A stretch of 64,000 nucleotides of DNA from Bacteroidia bacterium (GCA_037045145.1 JBAOIA010000011.1:1960119-2024118); one strand, 5' to 3'. Counted from the first letter of the stretch, positions 17,816 to 28,052 are shown. Numbers and translations are program-made. The notes: generated by a model from the letters alone, not told the origin.

Positions 17816-18325
17816 ATGAAATCATTCGTCAAATATGGAATTATAGGATCTCTGCTTGCTTTTGCATGGACATTGGTCGGTTATGTTTTAGGTAACGAAA
17901 CTCAGGAAAAGCTCAAATGGGTTAGTATGCTGGTGATGATTGTAATTGTAGTGTTTTGTTTTTGGACGGTCATCAATCAGGAGAAAAAAGCTAATGAAGG
18001 TTTTATTTCTTTCAGTCGGGCATTTGGTCTGGCTTTTAAAACCGGTTTGGTATTGGCTTTATGTAGTTTTGTGTTAACCTATTTGTATTTTAATTTTATA
18101 AATCCTGAATATATAAATTTTGCTATTCAAAAAGCACAAGAACAAATGCAGGAGCAAGGTTTGACGGATGAGCAAATTGAGATGTCAATGAAAATGCAGG
18201 CAAAGTTTATGACACCGGCTGTAATGTCAGTGTTTGCATTTATTAGCTCTATAATAGTTTATGTAATTGTAGCATTAATAATGGGTGCAATCATGAAAAA
18301 AGAAAACCCCAATGAGATGAATTAA
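17816..18325 (+). CDS. DUF4199 family membrane protein
   Basis: This 169 aa integral membrane protein has four predicted helices (about 7-27, 37-55, 76-98, 133-158) and a hydrophilic, Gln/Met-rich stretch between helices 3 and 4 (about 108-130). This layout matches DUF4199, a family found mainly in Bacteroidota and of unknown function. Its last codons overlap by 4 bp with the end of the convergent rocD gene. In some genomes a glycosyltransferase follows DUF4199, but not here. Confidence 0.8.
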   Translation: MKSFVKYGIIGSLLAFAWTLVGYVLGNETQEKLKWVSMLVMIVIVVFCFWTVINQEKKANEGFISFSRAFGLAFKTGLVLALCSFVLTYLYFNFINPEYINFAIQKAQEQMQEQGLTDEQIEMSMKMQAKFMTPAVMSVFAFISSIIVYVIVALIMGAIMKKENPNEMN

Positions 18326-19548
18326 AATTCACTTATTGTTTTCTTGATTATTGCAATACATTCAAAAAGCTGTTCTTCTGTCATCACCAATGGTGGTGTA
18401 AATCTGATAATATCACCATGAGTGGGCTTGGCTAAAATGCCATTTGCTGCCAGTTTCAAACAAACATCCCATGCATTTTTCCCTTTATTTGGTTTTATTA
18501 CAATAGCATTCATCAATCCTTTACCTCTCACCGTGGTAAGCATTTCATGTTTAAATTTATTTAACTCATCACGAAGAATTTTTCCAAGGTTAGTAGCATT
18601 CTCTGCGAGCTTTTCATCAAGAATTACCTGCAAAGAAGTTTGTGCAACAACACAGGCTAATGGATTTCCACCATAGGTAGAGCCATGTTCACCGGGCTGT
18701 ATGGTAAGCATAATATCATCATTTGCTAAAACGGCACTCACAGGAAGCATACCACCGCTCAAAGCTTTTCCAAGAATCAAAATATCTGGCTTTACGTTTT
18801 CATATTCGCAGGCAAGCATCTTCCCTGTACGAGCCAACCCTGTTTGGATTTCATCAGCAATAAACAAAACATTATTCTGCTTACACAATTCTGCTGCTTT
18901 CGACAAGTAGCCATCATCAGGAACTACAACTCCTGCCTCACCTTGTATGGGCTCAACAATAAAGCCTGCTACGTTAGGGTCGGAGAGGGCATCTTCCAAT
19001 GCTGCCAGATTGTTATATGGAATAATGACATACCCGGGTGTAAAAGGACCATAGTTTGTTGATGCTGTTGGGTCTGTAGAGGCAGAAATTATTGAAATAG
19101 TGCGTCCATGAAAATTTCCTTCACAAAAAATAATTTTTGCCTGATTGCGAGCAATATCTTTGTTCTTATAGGCCCACTTTCTGCAGAGCTTAATAGCTGT
19201 TTCAACAGCTTCTGCACCCGAATTCATCGGCAACAGTTTATCATAGCCAAATAATTTGGTCACATACTTTTCATACTCTCCAAGTTTGTCATTATAAAAC
19301 GCTCTGGAGGTAAGTGCTAACTTTCCTGCCTGCTCAACTAACGAAGCAACAATACGTGGATGACAATGTCCTTGGTTTACGGCACTGTATGACGATAAAA
19401 AATCAAAATACTGTTTGCCTTCAGTATCCCAAACAAAAACACCTTCGCCACGACTTAACACCACCGGTAGCGGATGATAGTTATGTGCGCCATAACGCTC
19501 TTCCAGTTCAATAAAATAACTTGCTCCGATAGTTGTTTCCTTATTCAT
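18322..19548 (-). CDS. rocD: Ornithine--oxo-acid aminotransferase
   Basis: This PLP enzyme moves the delta-amino group of ornithine to 2-oxoglutarate, giving glutamate semialdehyde, and links arginine to proline metabolism. The 408 aa chain matches the family length. Seen are the N-terminal YGAHNYHPLPVVLSRGEG, the PLP-phosphate loop MNSGAEAVETAIKL, the cofactor Asp in LFIADEIQTGLARTGK and the Schiff-base Lys in LGKALSGGMLPVSAVL. The block around YGAHNYHPL separates ornithine aminotransferase from acetylornithine aminotransferase. It is a single gene with no operon partner. Confidence 0.94.
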   Translation of the reverse strand: MNKETTIGASYFIELEERYGAHNYHPLPVVLSRGEGVFVWDTEGKQYFDFLSSYSAVNQGHCHPRIVASLVEQAGKLALTSRAFYNDKLGEYEKYVTKLFGYDKLLPMNSGAEAVETAIKLCRKWAYKNKDIARNQAKIIFCEGNFHGRTISIISASTDPTASTNYGPFTPGYVIIPYNNLAALEDALSDPNVAGFIVEPIQGEAGVVVPDDGYLSKAAELCKQNNVLFIADEIQTGLARTGKMLACEYENVKPDILILGKALSGGMLPVSAVLANDDIMLTIQPGEHGSTYGGNPLACVVAQTSLQVILDEKLAENATNLGKILRDELNKFKHEMLTTVRGKGLMNAIVIKPNKGKNAWDVCLKLAANGILAKPTHGDIIRFTPPLVMTEEQLFECIAIIKKTISEF

Positions 19549-19713
19549 CTTCTTTATAAAAAATTGTCTTTTGCAAATTTAATCAATTGCCACAACTTTA
19601 AAATAAATGCATCAAAATAATGGTACTCATTATATCTTCAAAACATCATATCAATTCAGGCAAACATATCAAATCAAATAAAAACAACTATTTTTAACGC
19701 TTCAACATTTTAC

Positions 19714-20697
19714 ATGAAAAGAAAAGCTTTTTCAATTGCCTTACTTTTTTGCATCATCAGTTTGTTGGTTTACGGCTGGGGATTTTTCGCGCACAAGCGT
19801 ATTAATAAAATTGCTGTCTTTACTTTACCCTCACAATTAATGCGTTTCTACAAAATTAACATTGATTTTATTGAAGAACATGCTGTTGACCCCGACAAAA
19901 GACGCTATGCTGTAAAAGAAGAGGCCGCACGTCACTACATTGACCTCGACCGTTATGGCGAATCTCCTCTCGACAGTCTTCCTAAAAACTGGAAAGCTGC
20001 AGTCGAAAAATACACCAAGGACACACTCATGGCACATGGCATAGTGCCCTGGCATATTAATATAATGCTTGGCAGACTCACCGAAGCGTTTCGGAACAAG
20101 GACTACAATAAAATTCTACGCTACTCTGCCGACCTTGGACACTACATTGCAGATGCACATGTGCCGCTACATTGCACACAAAACTACAATGGGCAACTAA
20201 CCAACCAGGTGGGCATACATGGCTTTTGGGAGTCGCGTGTACCCGAACTTTTTGCCGATAATTATGATTACTTCGTAGGTAAAGCGCAGGTCATCGAAAA
20301 ACCTATGGACTATATATGGGAAATTATCAGACAAAGTTTTGCTGCAAAAGATTCTGTACTGCTCTTCGAAAAGGAACTCAACGCCAAATTCGATACAGAT
20401 CGTAAATATGCATTCGAACAGCGTGGTACCAACATGACGCGTGTCTATTCTGTTGATTACTCCAAACAATATGAGGAAATGCTTAATGGTATGGTTGAGC
20501 GCAGAATGCGACAAGCAATCATTGCCGTAGGCAGCTTCTGGCTCACAGCATGGACCAATGCAGGGCAGCCTAATCTTGATGGCATCGAAAAAATTGTCGT
20601 CAGCGATGAGATGAAAAAAGAAATAGAAGCCGAAGACCAAATGTGGCGCACAGGTAAGGTACTTTCACCGGGCGGTCATACCGATGATGATCATTGA
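19714..20697 (+). CDS. Zinc-dependent phospholipase C / S1-P1 nuclease-like exported protein
   Basis: A 327 aa protein with an N-terminal signal or anchor (FSIALLFCIISLLVYG) directly followed by WGFFAHKRINKIAVF. Trp-Gly...His is where mature Zn-phospholipase C and S1/P1 nucleases begin, the new N-terminus taking part in zinc binding. Other likely metal ligands are His and Asp in ARHYIDLDRYG, ADLGHYIADAHVPLHC and GIHGFWESRVPEL. It probably acts in the periplasm or at the cell surface. Whether it cuts lipids or nucleic acids cannot be decided. No operon partner is visible. Confidence 0.75.
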   Translation: MKRKAFSIALLFCIISLLVYGWGFFAHKRINKIAVFTLPSQLMRFYKINIDFIEEHAVDPDKRRYAVKEEAARHYIDLDRYGESPLDSLPKNWKAAVEKYTKDTLMAHGIVPWHINIMLGRLTEAFRNKDYNKILRYSADLGHYIADAHVPLHCTQNYNGQLTNQVGIHGFWESRVPELFADNYDYFVGKAQVIEKPMDYIWEIIRQSFAAKDSVLLFEKELNAKFDTDRKYAFEQRGTNMTRVYSVDYSKQYEEMLNGMVERRMRQAIIAVGSFWLTAWTNAGQPNLDGIEKIVVSDEMKKEIEAEDQMWRTGKVLSPGGHTDDDH

Positions 20698-20969
20698 GTT
20701 TTTGAAGTGCCCATTGATTAAACAGATTCAATTTTTGCTCACTTGACTTGTCTGTTTTTTTCCGGCTCTATCTAATATCAAAAAATACAGTTTAATCAAT
20801 GCAATTATTTTTTTAAATATTTAGATAAGGTGCTGTAAATATTGTGCAGCATGACAGTGTTTAAAATTTTGTTTTTTCCTGCCAAAAGTTCGTCATTGCA
20901 ATATATAAAATATATTTTAAGTTTCCACAATTTCTAGCAAGACCGTATGGTTTTTCAACTTAGAAATTT

Positions 20970-21833
20970 TCAAACTCTTTTCTGATAATTGGTTAAGTAA
21001 ATGCCGGTTAGAATTACAAATAGTGCTAAGAGATAAAACATGTTAAATGTCTCATTGTCGTAAAGCCCCCAAAGTACAGCAACAAATGGAATCAGATAAG
21101 TGACAGAAGAAGCATAAAGTGCAGAAGAAATTCTGATTAAATGATTGAATAAAACTGTTGAAATTACAGTACTCATTATTGCAAGCAAAGCAATATAAAA
21201 AAAACTGTTCCATGCCAAGGGCTCTGTGTGAAAACGCGAAACAAAATCAGTCGAAAAAAGATAGATGCCACTCGGTATTCCTGCAAAAAGCAATGCTGCA
21301 CCCGTAAGTGTAATAGCATTTATTGATGCTAATTTATTTCTGAGAATATTAACACTAAAAGCATAACAAACTGTAGCGATAAGAACATAAACACCTTTCC
21401 ATGGTTCTGTACTTTGTGTATCTTCAGTGTTGAGCCAAATCAGTGAGGCTGCTCCTGCAAATCCAATAATCACTCCCCAAAAGTGTCTTTTATTAAATTG
21501 CGTTGCAAAAAATATACTTCCCACCACAAGTGTAAACATTGAAGTTAAAGAGTTTAACATTCCTGCCATAGAACCACTGATGCCAGTTTCTGCATGGGTA
21601 AACAAATAGGCCGGAATTCCATTCCCTAATAGCCCTGTAGCCATTACAAATAGCCAAAGCTGTTTGGGTATATCCTTTAAGTGTGATGCAATAAATGGCA
21701 GCATCACCATACATGAAATAAACATTCTTATTGCTGCAACCTGATTGGCAGAAAAACTAACCAACCCACGTTTCATTAAAATAAAAGAACTTCCCCACAT
21801 AGATGCAAGTACCAGTAAGTAAACCCAACGCAT
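20970..21833 (-). CDS. EamA/DMT-family transporter
   Basis: This 287 aa protein has about ten hydrophobic helices arranged as two EamA repeats. The first repeat starts WVYLLVLASMWGSSFILMKRGL and the second starts GVYVLIATVCYAFSVNILR. Such permeases export amino acids or other metabolites; the substrate here is unknown. The frame extends upstream to 21989, but that part lies over the helicase gene's tail. The Met of MRWVYLL at 21833, 4 bp after the helicase stop, is the natural start and suggests co-transcription. Confidence 0.85.
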   Translation of the reverse strand: MRWVYLLVLASMWGSSFILMKRGLVSFSANQVAAIRMFISCMVMLPFIASHLKDIPKQLWLFVMATGLLGNGIPAYLFTHAETGISGSMAGMLNSLTSMFTLVVGSIFFATQFNKRHFWGVIIGFAGAASLIWLNTEDTQSTEPWKGVYVLIATVCYAFSVNILRNKLASINAITLTGAALLFAGIPSGIYLFSTDFVSRFHTEPLAWNSFFYIALLAIMSTVISTVLFNHLIRISSALYASSVTYLIPFVAVLWGLYDNETFNMFYLLALFVILTGIYLTNYQKRV

Positions 21834-21837
21834 TACT

Positions 21838-23127
21838 TTACTTCCTGCCTGCATGTCTGCCTTTCTTGCCTGATTTGCTTTTTCGCTCGTGAAAGGCACC
21901 TTTAAATTCCGGATTATCTTTTCGTTTCTGACGGTCAATTTCCATCTCACGAAGTTTAATTTCTTCTTTTCCGGGCTGTACCTGTTCAACAGATTCCGGC
22001 ATGTTCAGTCGTTTAATTGAAATACCGGCAAGTTTTTGAATTTTCTTTATGTGCCACTCATCTTGAGGCTCAACAAACGTTACCGAAAAACCTGATGCAA
22101 ATGCGCGTCCGGTACGTCCAATACGGTGAATGTAATCTTCGTAAACTAAGGGCACATCAAAATTGATTACATGAGAAACGCCAGGCACATCAATACCCCT
22201 TGCGGCCACGTCAGTAGCTATAAGTATTCTAATTTGTTCTTCTCTGAACCTGTTTATTGCATTAACTCTTGTCTGTTGCGTTTTGTCACCATGCAAAACA
22301 TTAATTCCATCTGTTTCATAGTTTGCCTGCAGGACTTCGGCAACTCTGTTAGCGTTCTTTTTCGATTTGCAAAAAATTATTAATTTATTAAAAATTTCTT
22401 TGTCTGAAAGCAAATGATTCAGCAGATTCAATTTTGTCTGAAAACTGATTACGGTATATAAATACTGTTCAACTTTTGCTGCGGTTTTAACTTGTGGAAC
22501 AACATCAATAAAAACCGGAAACTCCATAAAGTCATCTGATATTTTTTTTACCCTGTCAGAAAATGTTGCAGAAAACAGCATGTTTTGCCTTTTACGTGGC
22601 AGCACTTCAAGTAAACTGTAAATCTGACCTGTAAAACCAAAATCCAGAAGTCTTTCAGCTTCGTCCATTACAAAGTGTTTTACCTTTTTCAAAATCAGAT
22701 GACCCGAAAGATAAAGTTCCATAGCTTGTGCAGGCGTGGCAACAACAATATCGCAACCTGCTTCGAGTTTTTTCTTTTGATCAGAAAAACCTTTGCCGCC
22801 ATAAATAGTCACAATTCTAAGGTCAATATATTTGCCCATTAGACTTGCAACCGACCCAATTTGAATGACCAACTCACGTGTGGGAGCAAGGATGAGAGCT
22901 CGCGGTTCATTGCCTTGTGCATAATTTAGAATGCGAAGTAAAGGAAGAATAAATGCAGCTGTTTTGCCTGTACCGGTTTGAGCTATGCCAATTATATTCT
23001 GACCAGAAAGCGCAGAAGGAATTACCTTTTGCTGAATTTCTGTAGGCGTTTCATAACCTAATTCTCCAATTGCATTTAATAACTGGCGGTTTAGTTTCAA
23101 TGATTCAAAACCGATTGAAGCACTCAT
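21838..23127 (-). CDS. DEAD-box RNA helicase
   Basis: This 429 aa SF2 helicase is of the RhlE/DeaD type. It shows the Q motif (GFESLKLNRQLL, PTEIQQKVIP), motif I AQTGTGKT, Ia APTRELVIQ, motif II DEAERLLDFGF, motif III FSATF, motif V ATDVAARGIDVP and motif VI HRIGRTGRAF. Motif II is DEAE rather than DEAD. The basic C-terminal tail (KSGKKGRHAGRK) probably binds RNA. A role in ribosome assembly or mRNA turnover is usual for the family. It overlaps the upstream TerC gene by 4 bp. Confidence 0.92.
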   Translation of the reverse strand: MSASIGFESLKLNRQLLNAIGELGYETPTEIQQKVIPSALSGQNIIGIAQTGTGKTAAFILPLLRILNYAQGNEPRALILAPTRELVIQIGSVASLMGKYIDLRIVTIYGGKGFSDQKKKLEAGCDIVVATPAQAMELYLSGHLILKKVKHFVMDEAERLLDFGFTGQIYSLLEVLPRKRQNMLFSATFSDRVKKISDDFMEFPVFIDVVPQVKTAAKVEQYLYTVISFQTKLNLLNHLLSDKEIFNKLIIFCKSKKNANRVAEVLQANYETDGINVLHGDKTQQTRVNAINRFREEQIRILIATDVAARGIDVPGVSHVINFDVPLVYEDYIHRIGRTGRAFASGFSVTFVEPQDEWHIKKIQKLAGISIKRLNMPESVEQVQPGKEEIKLREMEIDRQKRKDNPEFKGAFHERKSKSGKKGRHAGRK

Positions 23128-23876
23128 TTTGGCTGGTCAACCTTTTTGCGATGGCTCAGGCTACGCATTCTGATGTTGAGCATCTCTACCAACAACGAAA
23201 AGCCTAATGCCACATAAACATAACTCTTGTCAAAGTGAATATGTAAGGCTTCAACTACTAATATAACACCTATGACAACTAAAAATGCCAAAGCAAGCAT
23301 CTTTAATGTTGGATATTTATTGATAAAGTCACTCACATAAGGAGCAAAGGCAATCATCACCAGCATAGCACCTATTACAGCACCAACCATTATTACAATC
23401 TGATTAGAAAGACCAACAGCAGTAATTATAGAATCGAATGAAAACACAACATCTATAACCATTATTTGAAAAATAGCCTGCATCATCGTCATCTTACGAC
23501 CCGGGTTGCCGGTCTGATGCGTTTCGGCATCTTTAAATTTATGGTAAATTTCTTTTATGGTTTTAATAATTAAAAACACACCTCCTGCAAATAAAATAAT
23601 ATCGCGCCCGCTAACACCAAAACTTCCAATGAAAAACAGAGGGTTAATCATTCTTGCAATCCAGGAAATGGTGAACAATAGTCCGATTCTGAAAACTAAA
23701 GCCAACAATAAACCGATAATTCTTGCACGGCTTTGTTCTTTACGATCGGGAATGTAACCGCAGATTATTGCAATAAAAATAATGTTATCAATACCTAACA
23801 CTATCTCCATAAAAAGTAGCGTTAGCAAACTGACAAGTCCATCAGCTGACATTAGAGGTTGAAAAAATTCTTGCAT
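23124..23876 (-). CDS. TerC family integral membrane protein
   Basis: This is a 250 aa membrane protein of the TerC/Alx/MeeF group, which export manganese or insert proteins in studied members. The motif EIVLGIDNIIFIAIICGYIP near the N-terminus and the matching VIDVVFSFDSIITAVGL in the second half carry the acidic residues typical of the family. About seven helices are predicted. It is first in a three-gene minus-strand operon with the DEAD-box helicase and the EamA permease. It is unrelated in location to the TerY-like genes at 60 kb. Confidence 0.88.
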   Translation of the reverse strand: MQEFFQPLMSADGLVSLLTLLFMEIVLGIDNIIFIAIICGYIPDRKEQSRARIIGLLLALVFRIGLLFTISWIARMINPLFFIGSFGVSGRDIILFAGGVFLIIKTIKEIYHKFKDAETHQTGNPGRKMTMMQAIFQIMVIDVVFSFDSIITAVGLSNQIVIMVGAVIGAMLVMIAFAPYVSDFINKYPTLKMLALAFLVVIGVILVVEALHIHFDKSYVYVALGFSLLVEMLNIRMRSLSHRKKVDQPK

Positions 23877-24113
23877 ATATATTTAGAAGGTTGCAAAAGT
23901 ATAAATTGACTATCACAGTTATTCGATAAAACATCTGTTTCAGCAAAATTTAATAAAAAAGATATTCTTGATATCTAAAATAGGTACGTTAACCAAGTTG
24001 TGATTTAATATAACCAGTCATTTTCAAAGACTATTCTAATTTTTGTACGTTTTAAAAATTCGTTTTTATCTGAAATAACATTACTTTGCAAAGTTTTAAT
24101 ACAATAAACCTTC

Positions 24114-26009
24114 ATGTGCGGTATTGCCGGGATTGCATCATTTACTAAAAGTGCTAAAGATTTTCAGCAGCATTTGATTTCTGCATCATCATGTCTTCGA
24201 CTGCGAGGCCCGGACAATGAAGGCTTTTTTATTGATAATGATGTTGCATTAGCACATAGACGACTGTCTGTTATTGACACATCTACAGCAGCAAGTCAGC
24301 CTTTTACTGATGCATCAGGGCGTTATACCATAATTTATAATGGAGAGTTCTTTAATTTTCGTCAGTACAGACAGCAATTGGAGTCGGAAGGAATAAGGTT
24401 TGTCTCCGATAGTGATACAGAAGTGCTTTTGCAGTTGTATATCCGCCATGGCATTAAATTCCTACAGTCTGTTAATGGCTTTTTTGCTTTTTGTATTTAC
24501 GACAGTCTTGAAAAGACTATTCTTTTAGCCCGAGACCGAATGGGTGTTAAGCCACTAATTTATTATTGTGATAAAGATAAATTTATTTTCGCTTCAGAAC
24601 TCAAAGCGTTAATGCAGTTTCCGATAGAACGAAATATTGATCACCAATCGCTATACCATTATTTCCAATTCAACTATGTTCCTGACCCCTGGACGATTTA
24701 TAGCCATGTAAATAAGGTTAGTCCGGGGCATTTTATTCTTATTGACCTGAAGAAAAGTACTGTCGTTGAAGAAACTTGTTATTATTCAATACCTGAGACT
24801 GAGATGTTGGATATGCCAGACTATCAAGCAGCACAATCGCAACTTAAAAAGTTAATGGCAGATGCTGTAGAATTACGATTGGTAAGCGATGTACCATTAG
24901 GATGCTTTTTAAGTGGTGGAATAGATTCATCTGTAATAACTGCATTAGCTGCACAGAAAGTTAATAAGCTCAATACATTTTCTATAGGATTTAAGGATGA
25001 ACCTTTTTTTGATGAAACTGCATTTGCATTAAAGGTTGCAGAAATGCATAACACCTCACACCATGTTTTTAAGCTCACCAACAGTGAACTTTTTGAAAAT
25101 CTTGAGGAAATATTAAGGTATATAGACGAGCCTTTTGCAGATTCTTCTGCTATTGCAGTTTTCATTCTTAGTAAATATACCCGCAAGCATGTAACAGTAG
25201 CACTGTCTGGCGATGGTGCAGATGAAATGTTTGGAGGCTATCAAAAACACAGAGCAGAATGGCTTATCAGAAACAAACCCGGATTGACACCAATTGTGAA
25301 AATAGCAGCTGCATTATTACCCTCCAAATTCAGTTCAAGAGAGAGTCTTATAAAAAACAAAATCAGGCAGATACATCGTTTTGCTGAAGGTGTTACTCTA
25401 AGTAATAAAGAGCGTTATTTACGTTGGTGTTCCTTTACGAGTGCCAGCTATTTAAATGAACTCATCATAAAACCATTTGACAATGAAATAAAAAACAGGA
25501 ATCATCATTTGTCGGCATCTGTTAAACAACAAATATCATTGAATGATGTGCTGTTAAGCGATATGAAACTTGTTTTAACAGGAGATATGTTACGGAAAGT
25601 TGACAGTATGAGTATGGCCAATAGTCTTGAGGTGCGTTCACCATTTTTGGATTATAGGGTAGTTGATTTTGCATTTTCACTAACTGACAGATATAAAATA
25701 GACAGAAAATCACAAAAGAAGCTGGTTAAAGATGCATTCAGATCACTCTTGCCGGAAGAAATTTATCATCGCAGTAAAAGAGGTTTTGAAGTGCCGTTAA
25801 TTAAATGGTTTCAGACAGAACTTAGTAGTAAAATTGAATTTCTCTTAGGCGAAGAAATGATACAAAGTCAAGGATTATTTAATCTAAATGCCATTAAACA
25901 ATTGAGGCATGATATAATGAACAATCCTTCCGGGGAGTCTCAGGCAAAAATGTGGGCATTGATAGTATTTCAGAATTGGTGGCTAACCCATCATTTAAAA
26001 TCCAACTGA
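24114..26009 (+). CDS. asnB: Asparagine synthase (glutamine-hydrolysing) type, exopolysaccharide locus
   Basis: This 631 aa protein has the N-terminal glutaminase domain starting MCGIAGIA, with Cys2 as nucleophile, and residues RLRGPDNEGF and YNGEFFNF. A synthetase domain follows with the PP-loop FLSGGIDSS near 267. Classical AsnB makes asparagine. Paralogues in polysaccharide loci (family TIGR01536) are thought to amidate sugars or other acids. The gene directly precedes a glycosyltransferase by 2 bp and then Wza/Wzc-like genes, so amidation in exopolysaccharide synthesis is as likely as asparagine supply. Confidence 0.88.
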   Translation: MCGIAGIASFTKSAKDFQQHLISASSCLRLRGPDNEGFFIDNDVALAHRRLSVIDTSTAASQPFTDASGRYTIIYNGEFFNFRQYRQQLESEGIRFVSDSDTEVLLQLYIRHGIKFLQSVNGFFAFCIYDSLEKTILLARDRMGVKPLIYYCDKDKFIFASELKALMQFPIERNIDHQSLYHYFQFNYVPDPWTIYSHVNKVSPGHFILIDLKKSTVVEETCYYSIPETEMLDMPDYQAAQSQLKKLMADAVELRLVSDVPLGCFLSGGIDSSVITALAAQKVNKLNTFSIGFKDEPFFDETAFALKVAEMHNTSHHVFKLTNSELFENLEEILRYIDEPFADSSAIAVFILSKYTRKHVTVALSGDGADEMFGGYQKHRAEWLIRNKPGLTPIVKIAAALLPSKFSSRESLIKNKIRQIHRFAEGVTLSNKERYLRWCSFTSASYLNELIIKPFDNEIKNRNHHLSASVKQQISLNDVLLSDMKLVLTGDMLRKVDSMSMANSLEVRSPFLDYRVVDFAFSLTDRYKIDRKSQKKLVKDAFRSLLPEEIYHRSKRGFEVPLIKWFQTELSSKIEFLLGEEMIQSQGLFNLNAIKQLRHDIMNNPSGESQAKMWALIVFQNWWLTHHLKSN

Positions 26010-26011
26010 TT

Positions 26012-27202
26012 ATGCCACGTGTACTACGCATCATAAACAGACTCAATCTTGGTGGCATCACATACAATGTTACTTATCTTACCAAGTTTATGCAACCGGA
26101 GTTTGAAACCATACTCGTTTCCGGGGTTAAAACCGAAGACGAAGAAAGTTCAGAGTTTATATTAGATCAGTATGGGATAAAGCCTAATTATATCAGGGAA
26201 ATGAAGCGTGAAATAAATTTTTCATCAGATCGCAAGGCATATAATGAGCTTAAATCATTAATACAGAAATTTAGACCTGATATTGTTCATACGCATGCTG
26301 CAAAGGCAGGAACACTGGGTCGTTTGGCTGCATTTTCTTGTAATGTTCCTGTGGTGGTGCATACTTTTCACGGTCATGTTTTTCATTCTTATTTCAGTCC
26401 ATTAAAAACAAAATTATTTATTGGAATAGAACGTTATTTGGCTAAAAAAAGTTCTGCTATTGTTACCATTAGCGAATTACAAAAACATGAAATCTGCAAT
26501 GTTTTTAAAGTGAGTGCACCTGAAAAAACACATATTATCCCTTTAGGTTTTGATCTTAGCAGGTTTCGAGAAAATACCGGGGATAAACGAAGTGCTTTCA
26601 GGCAGATGTATAAGATTCCTGATGATGTTATTGCAATAGGGATTATCGGAAGGTTTGCTGCCATAAAAAATCATTCGTTCTTTCTTGAAGCGATGCAATC
26701 AGTTATCAATAGAACATCACAAAAGGTAATAGCTGTTTTGATAGGTGATGGTGAAGAACGCGAATCTATTTTAGAAAGTTGCCGTAAACTGAACATGCCA
26801 TTTGCAAAAGATGCTTCAAACTCTGAAACAAAGGTTGTATTAACATCCTGGATAAAGGATATTGATAGGGCTTTAGCAGGCTTGGATATAGTAGCATTGA
26901 CTTCGCATAATGAAGGTACACCGGTTAGCTTGATTGAAGCACAGGCTGCCGGCAAAGCAGTTATTAGTACCAGAGTAGGAGGCGTAGAAAATGTAGTTGC
27001 TGAAGGGCAGACAGGTTTTCTATGTAACAAAGACGATATGCAATCGTTTGTAAATCAACTCTTACAACTTGTTGAAGATAAGATGTTAAGAAATAAAATG
27101 GCTGATAACGGCTGGGACCATGTTAGAAATAAATTTCATTATACCCGATTGGTTAGTGATATGAAAAACCTTTATAATGAATTGCTTTCTGCCAAAAGAT
27201 AG
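26012..27202 (+). CDS. Family 4-type glycosyltransferase
   Basis: This is a 396 aa GT-B glycosyltransferase. The N-terminal half has RVLRIINRLNLGGITYNVTYL, an acceptor-side start common in polysaccharide GTs, then VHTHAAKAGTLGRLAA. The C-terminal half has IGIIGRFAAIKNH, GDGEERESI and the donor-binding stretch ALTSHNEGTPVSLIEAQAAGKAVISTRVGG with the E-x7-E motif. ATG 26012 lies just after the asnB stop. An earlier in-frame start would sit deep in asnB. It probably transfers a sugar to the undecaprenyl-linked unit at the cytoplasmic face. Confidence 0.87.
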   Translation: MPRVLRIINRLNLGGITYNVTYLTKFMQPEFETILVSGVKTEDEESSEFILDQYGIKPNYIREMKREINFSSDRKAYNELKSLIQKFRPDIVHTHAAKAGTLGRLAAFSCNVPVVVHTFHGHVFHSYFSPLKTKLFIGIERYLAKKSSAIVTISELQKHEICNVFKVSAPEKTHIIPLGFDLSRFRENTGDKRSAFRQMYKIPDDVIAIGIIGRFAAIKNHSFFLEAMQSVINRTSQKVIAVLIGDGEERESILESCRKLNMPFAKDASNSETKVVLTSWIKDIDRALAGLDIVALTSHNEGTPVSLIEAQAAGKAVISTRVGGVENVVAEGQTGFLCNKDDMQSFVNQLLQLVEDKMLRNKMADNGWDHVRNKFHYTRLVSDMKNLYNELLSAKR

Positions 27203-27225
27203 CTATATTACTTTACTAAAAAGTT

Positions 27226-27233
27226 TACTTTTG
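27226..27233 (+). promoter_or_regulatory. Putative -7 element before the Wza-like gene
   Basis: TACTTTTG matches TAnnTTTG. It lies just after the glycosyltransferase stop and 30 bp before the ATG at 27264, so the export genes may have their own promoter within the locus. Confidence 0.4.
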
Positions 27234-27263
27234 CACTGCGAAAAAAAACACCATCCAAATAAA

Positions 27264-28052
27264 ATGAAGAATATCGGAAAATTATTGTTAGTCTTAATGT
27301 TCGGAAGCCTTTTGACAGGCTGTACTATCAATTCCAGCATTATGTTTAAGACTCAAAAGGACTTCATCAGCCAACCTGACAGGACAATTGGAAATATAGA
27401 ATATAAAATTGCGCCAAATGACATTCTAAGCTGTAGTGTTTATACCAATGATGGTATTAAATTGATTGACCTTACAGCAAACTCAAATTCACTTAATGAA
27501 TCTTCGAATTTAAGTACAGCAATGAATGGTTCAAATCAATATACTGTGGATATTGACGGATTTGTTAAGCTGCCCATTATTGGAAAAGTTAAAATACAAA
27601 ATTTAACAACTCGTGAGGCAGAAAAGCTTCTTGAAGAACAATATGCAACCTACTACAACAAACCTTTTGTAATTGTAAAAGTGTTAAACAGAAGGGTATT
27701 GGTGTTTCCTGGAGAGGGTGGTGCAGGAAAGGTGGTAACATTAACCAACGAAAATACCACACTTATTGAAGGACTTGCTCTTGCCGGAGGTATCTCTCAA
27801 AACGGAATTGCAAAAAGAATTAAGTTAATAAGAGGCGATACAAGAAACCCACAAGTAACCATCATTAACTTGTCAACCATTGAGGGTATGAAAGAGTCTA
27901 ACCTTTTGTTGCAGGCAAATGATATTATTTATGTGGAGCCAAGAAAAAGAATTTCACAGGGAATATTGTCTGAACTTGCACCAATCGTAGCCATCTTTAG
28001 TGGCATTGCAAGTATATTTATTGCATATGACGTAATTAAAAGAAATCAATAA
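27264..28052 (+). CDS. Polysaccharide export lipoprotein, Wza-like
   Basis: This 262 aa outer-membrane export protein starts at ATG 27264, giving a lipoprotein signal peptide with lipobox LLTGC (Cys about residue 17). A poly_export domain follows: YKIAPNDILSCSVY, VDIDGFVKLPIIGKVKIQNLTTREAEKLL. An SLBB domain comes next, and a hydrophobic C-terminal helix (VAIFSGIASIFIAYDVI) ends the chain. Wza-type proteins form the outer-membrane polysaccharide pore and touch the Wzc-like partner, which is encoded next after 6 bp. It is short compared with Wza of Escherichia coli, as is common in Bacteroidota. Confidence 0.88.
   Translation: MKNIGKLLLVLMFGSLLTGCTINSSIMFKTQKDFISQPDRTIGNIEYKIAPNDILSCSVYTNDGIKLIDLTANSNSLNESSNLSTAMNGSNQYTVDIDGFVKLPIIGKVKIQNLTTREAEKLLEEQYATYYNKPFVIVKVLNRRVLVFPGEGGAGKVVTLTNENTTLIEGLALAGGISQNGIAKRIKLIRGDTRNPQVTIINLSTIEGMKESNLLLQANDIIYVEPRKRISQGILSELAPIVAIFSGIASIFIAYDVIKRNQ

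Noticed and set aside
23124..23876. Functional link between the TerC gene and the TerY-P genes at 60 kb
   Set aside because: They lie almost 36 kb apart, on opposite strands, and the TerC gene is in a chromosomal operon with a helicase and a permease.
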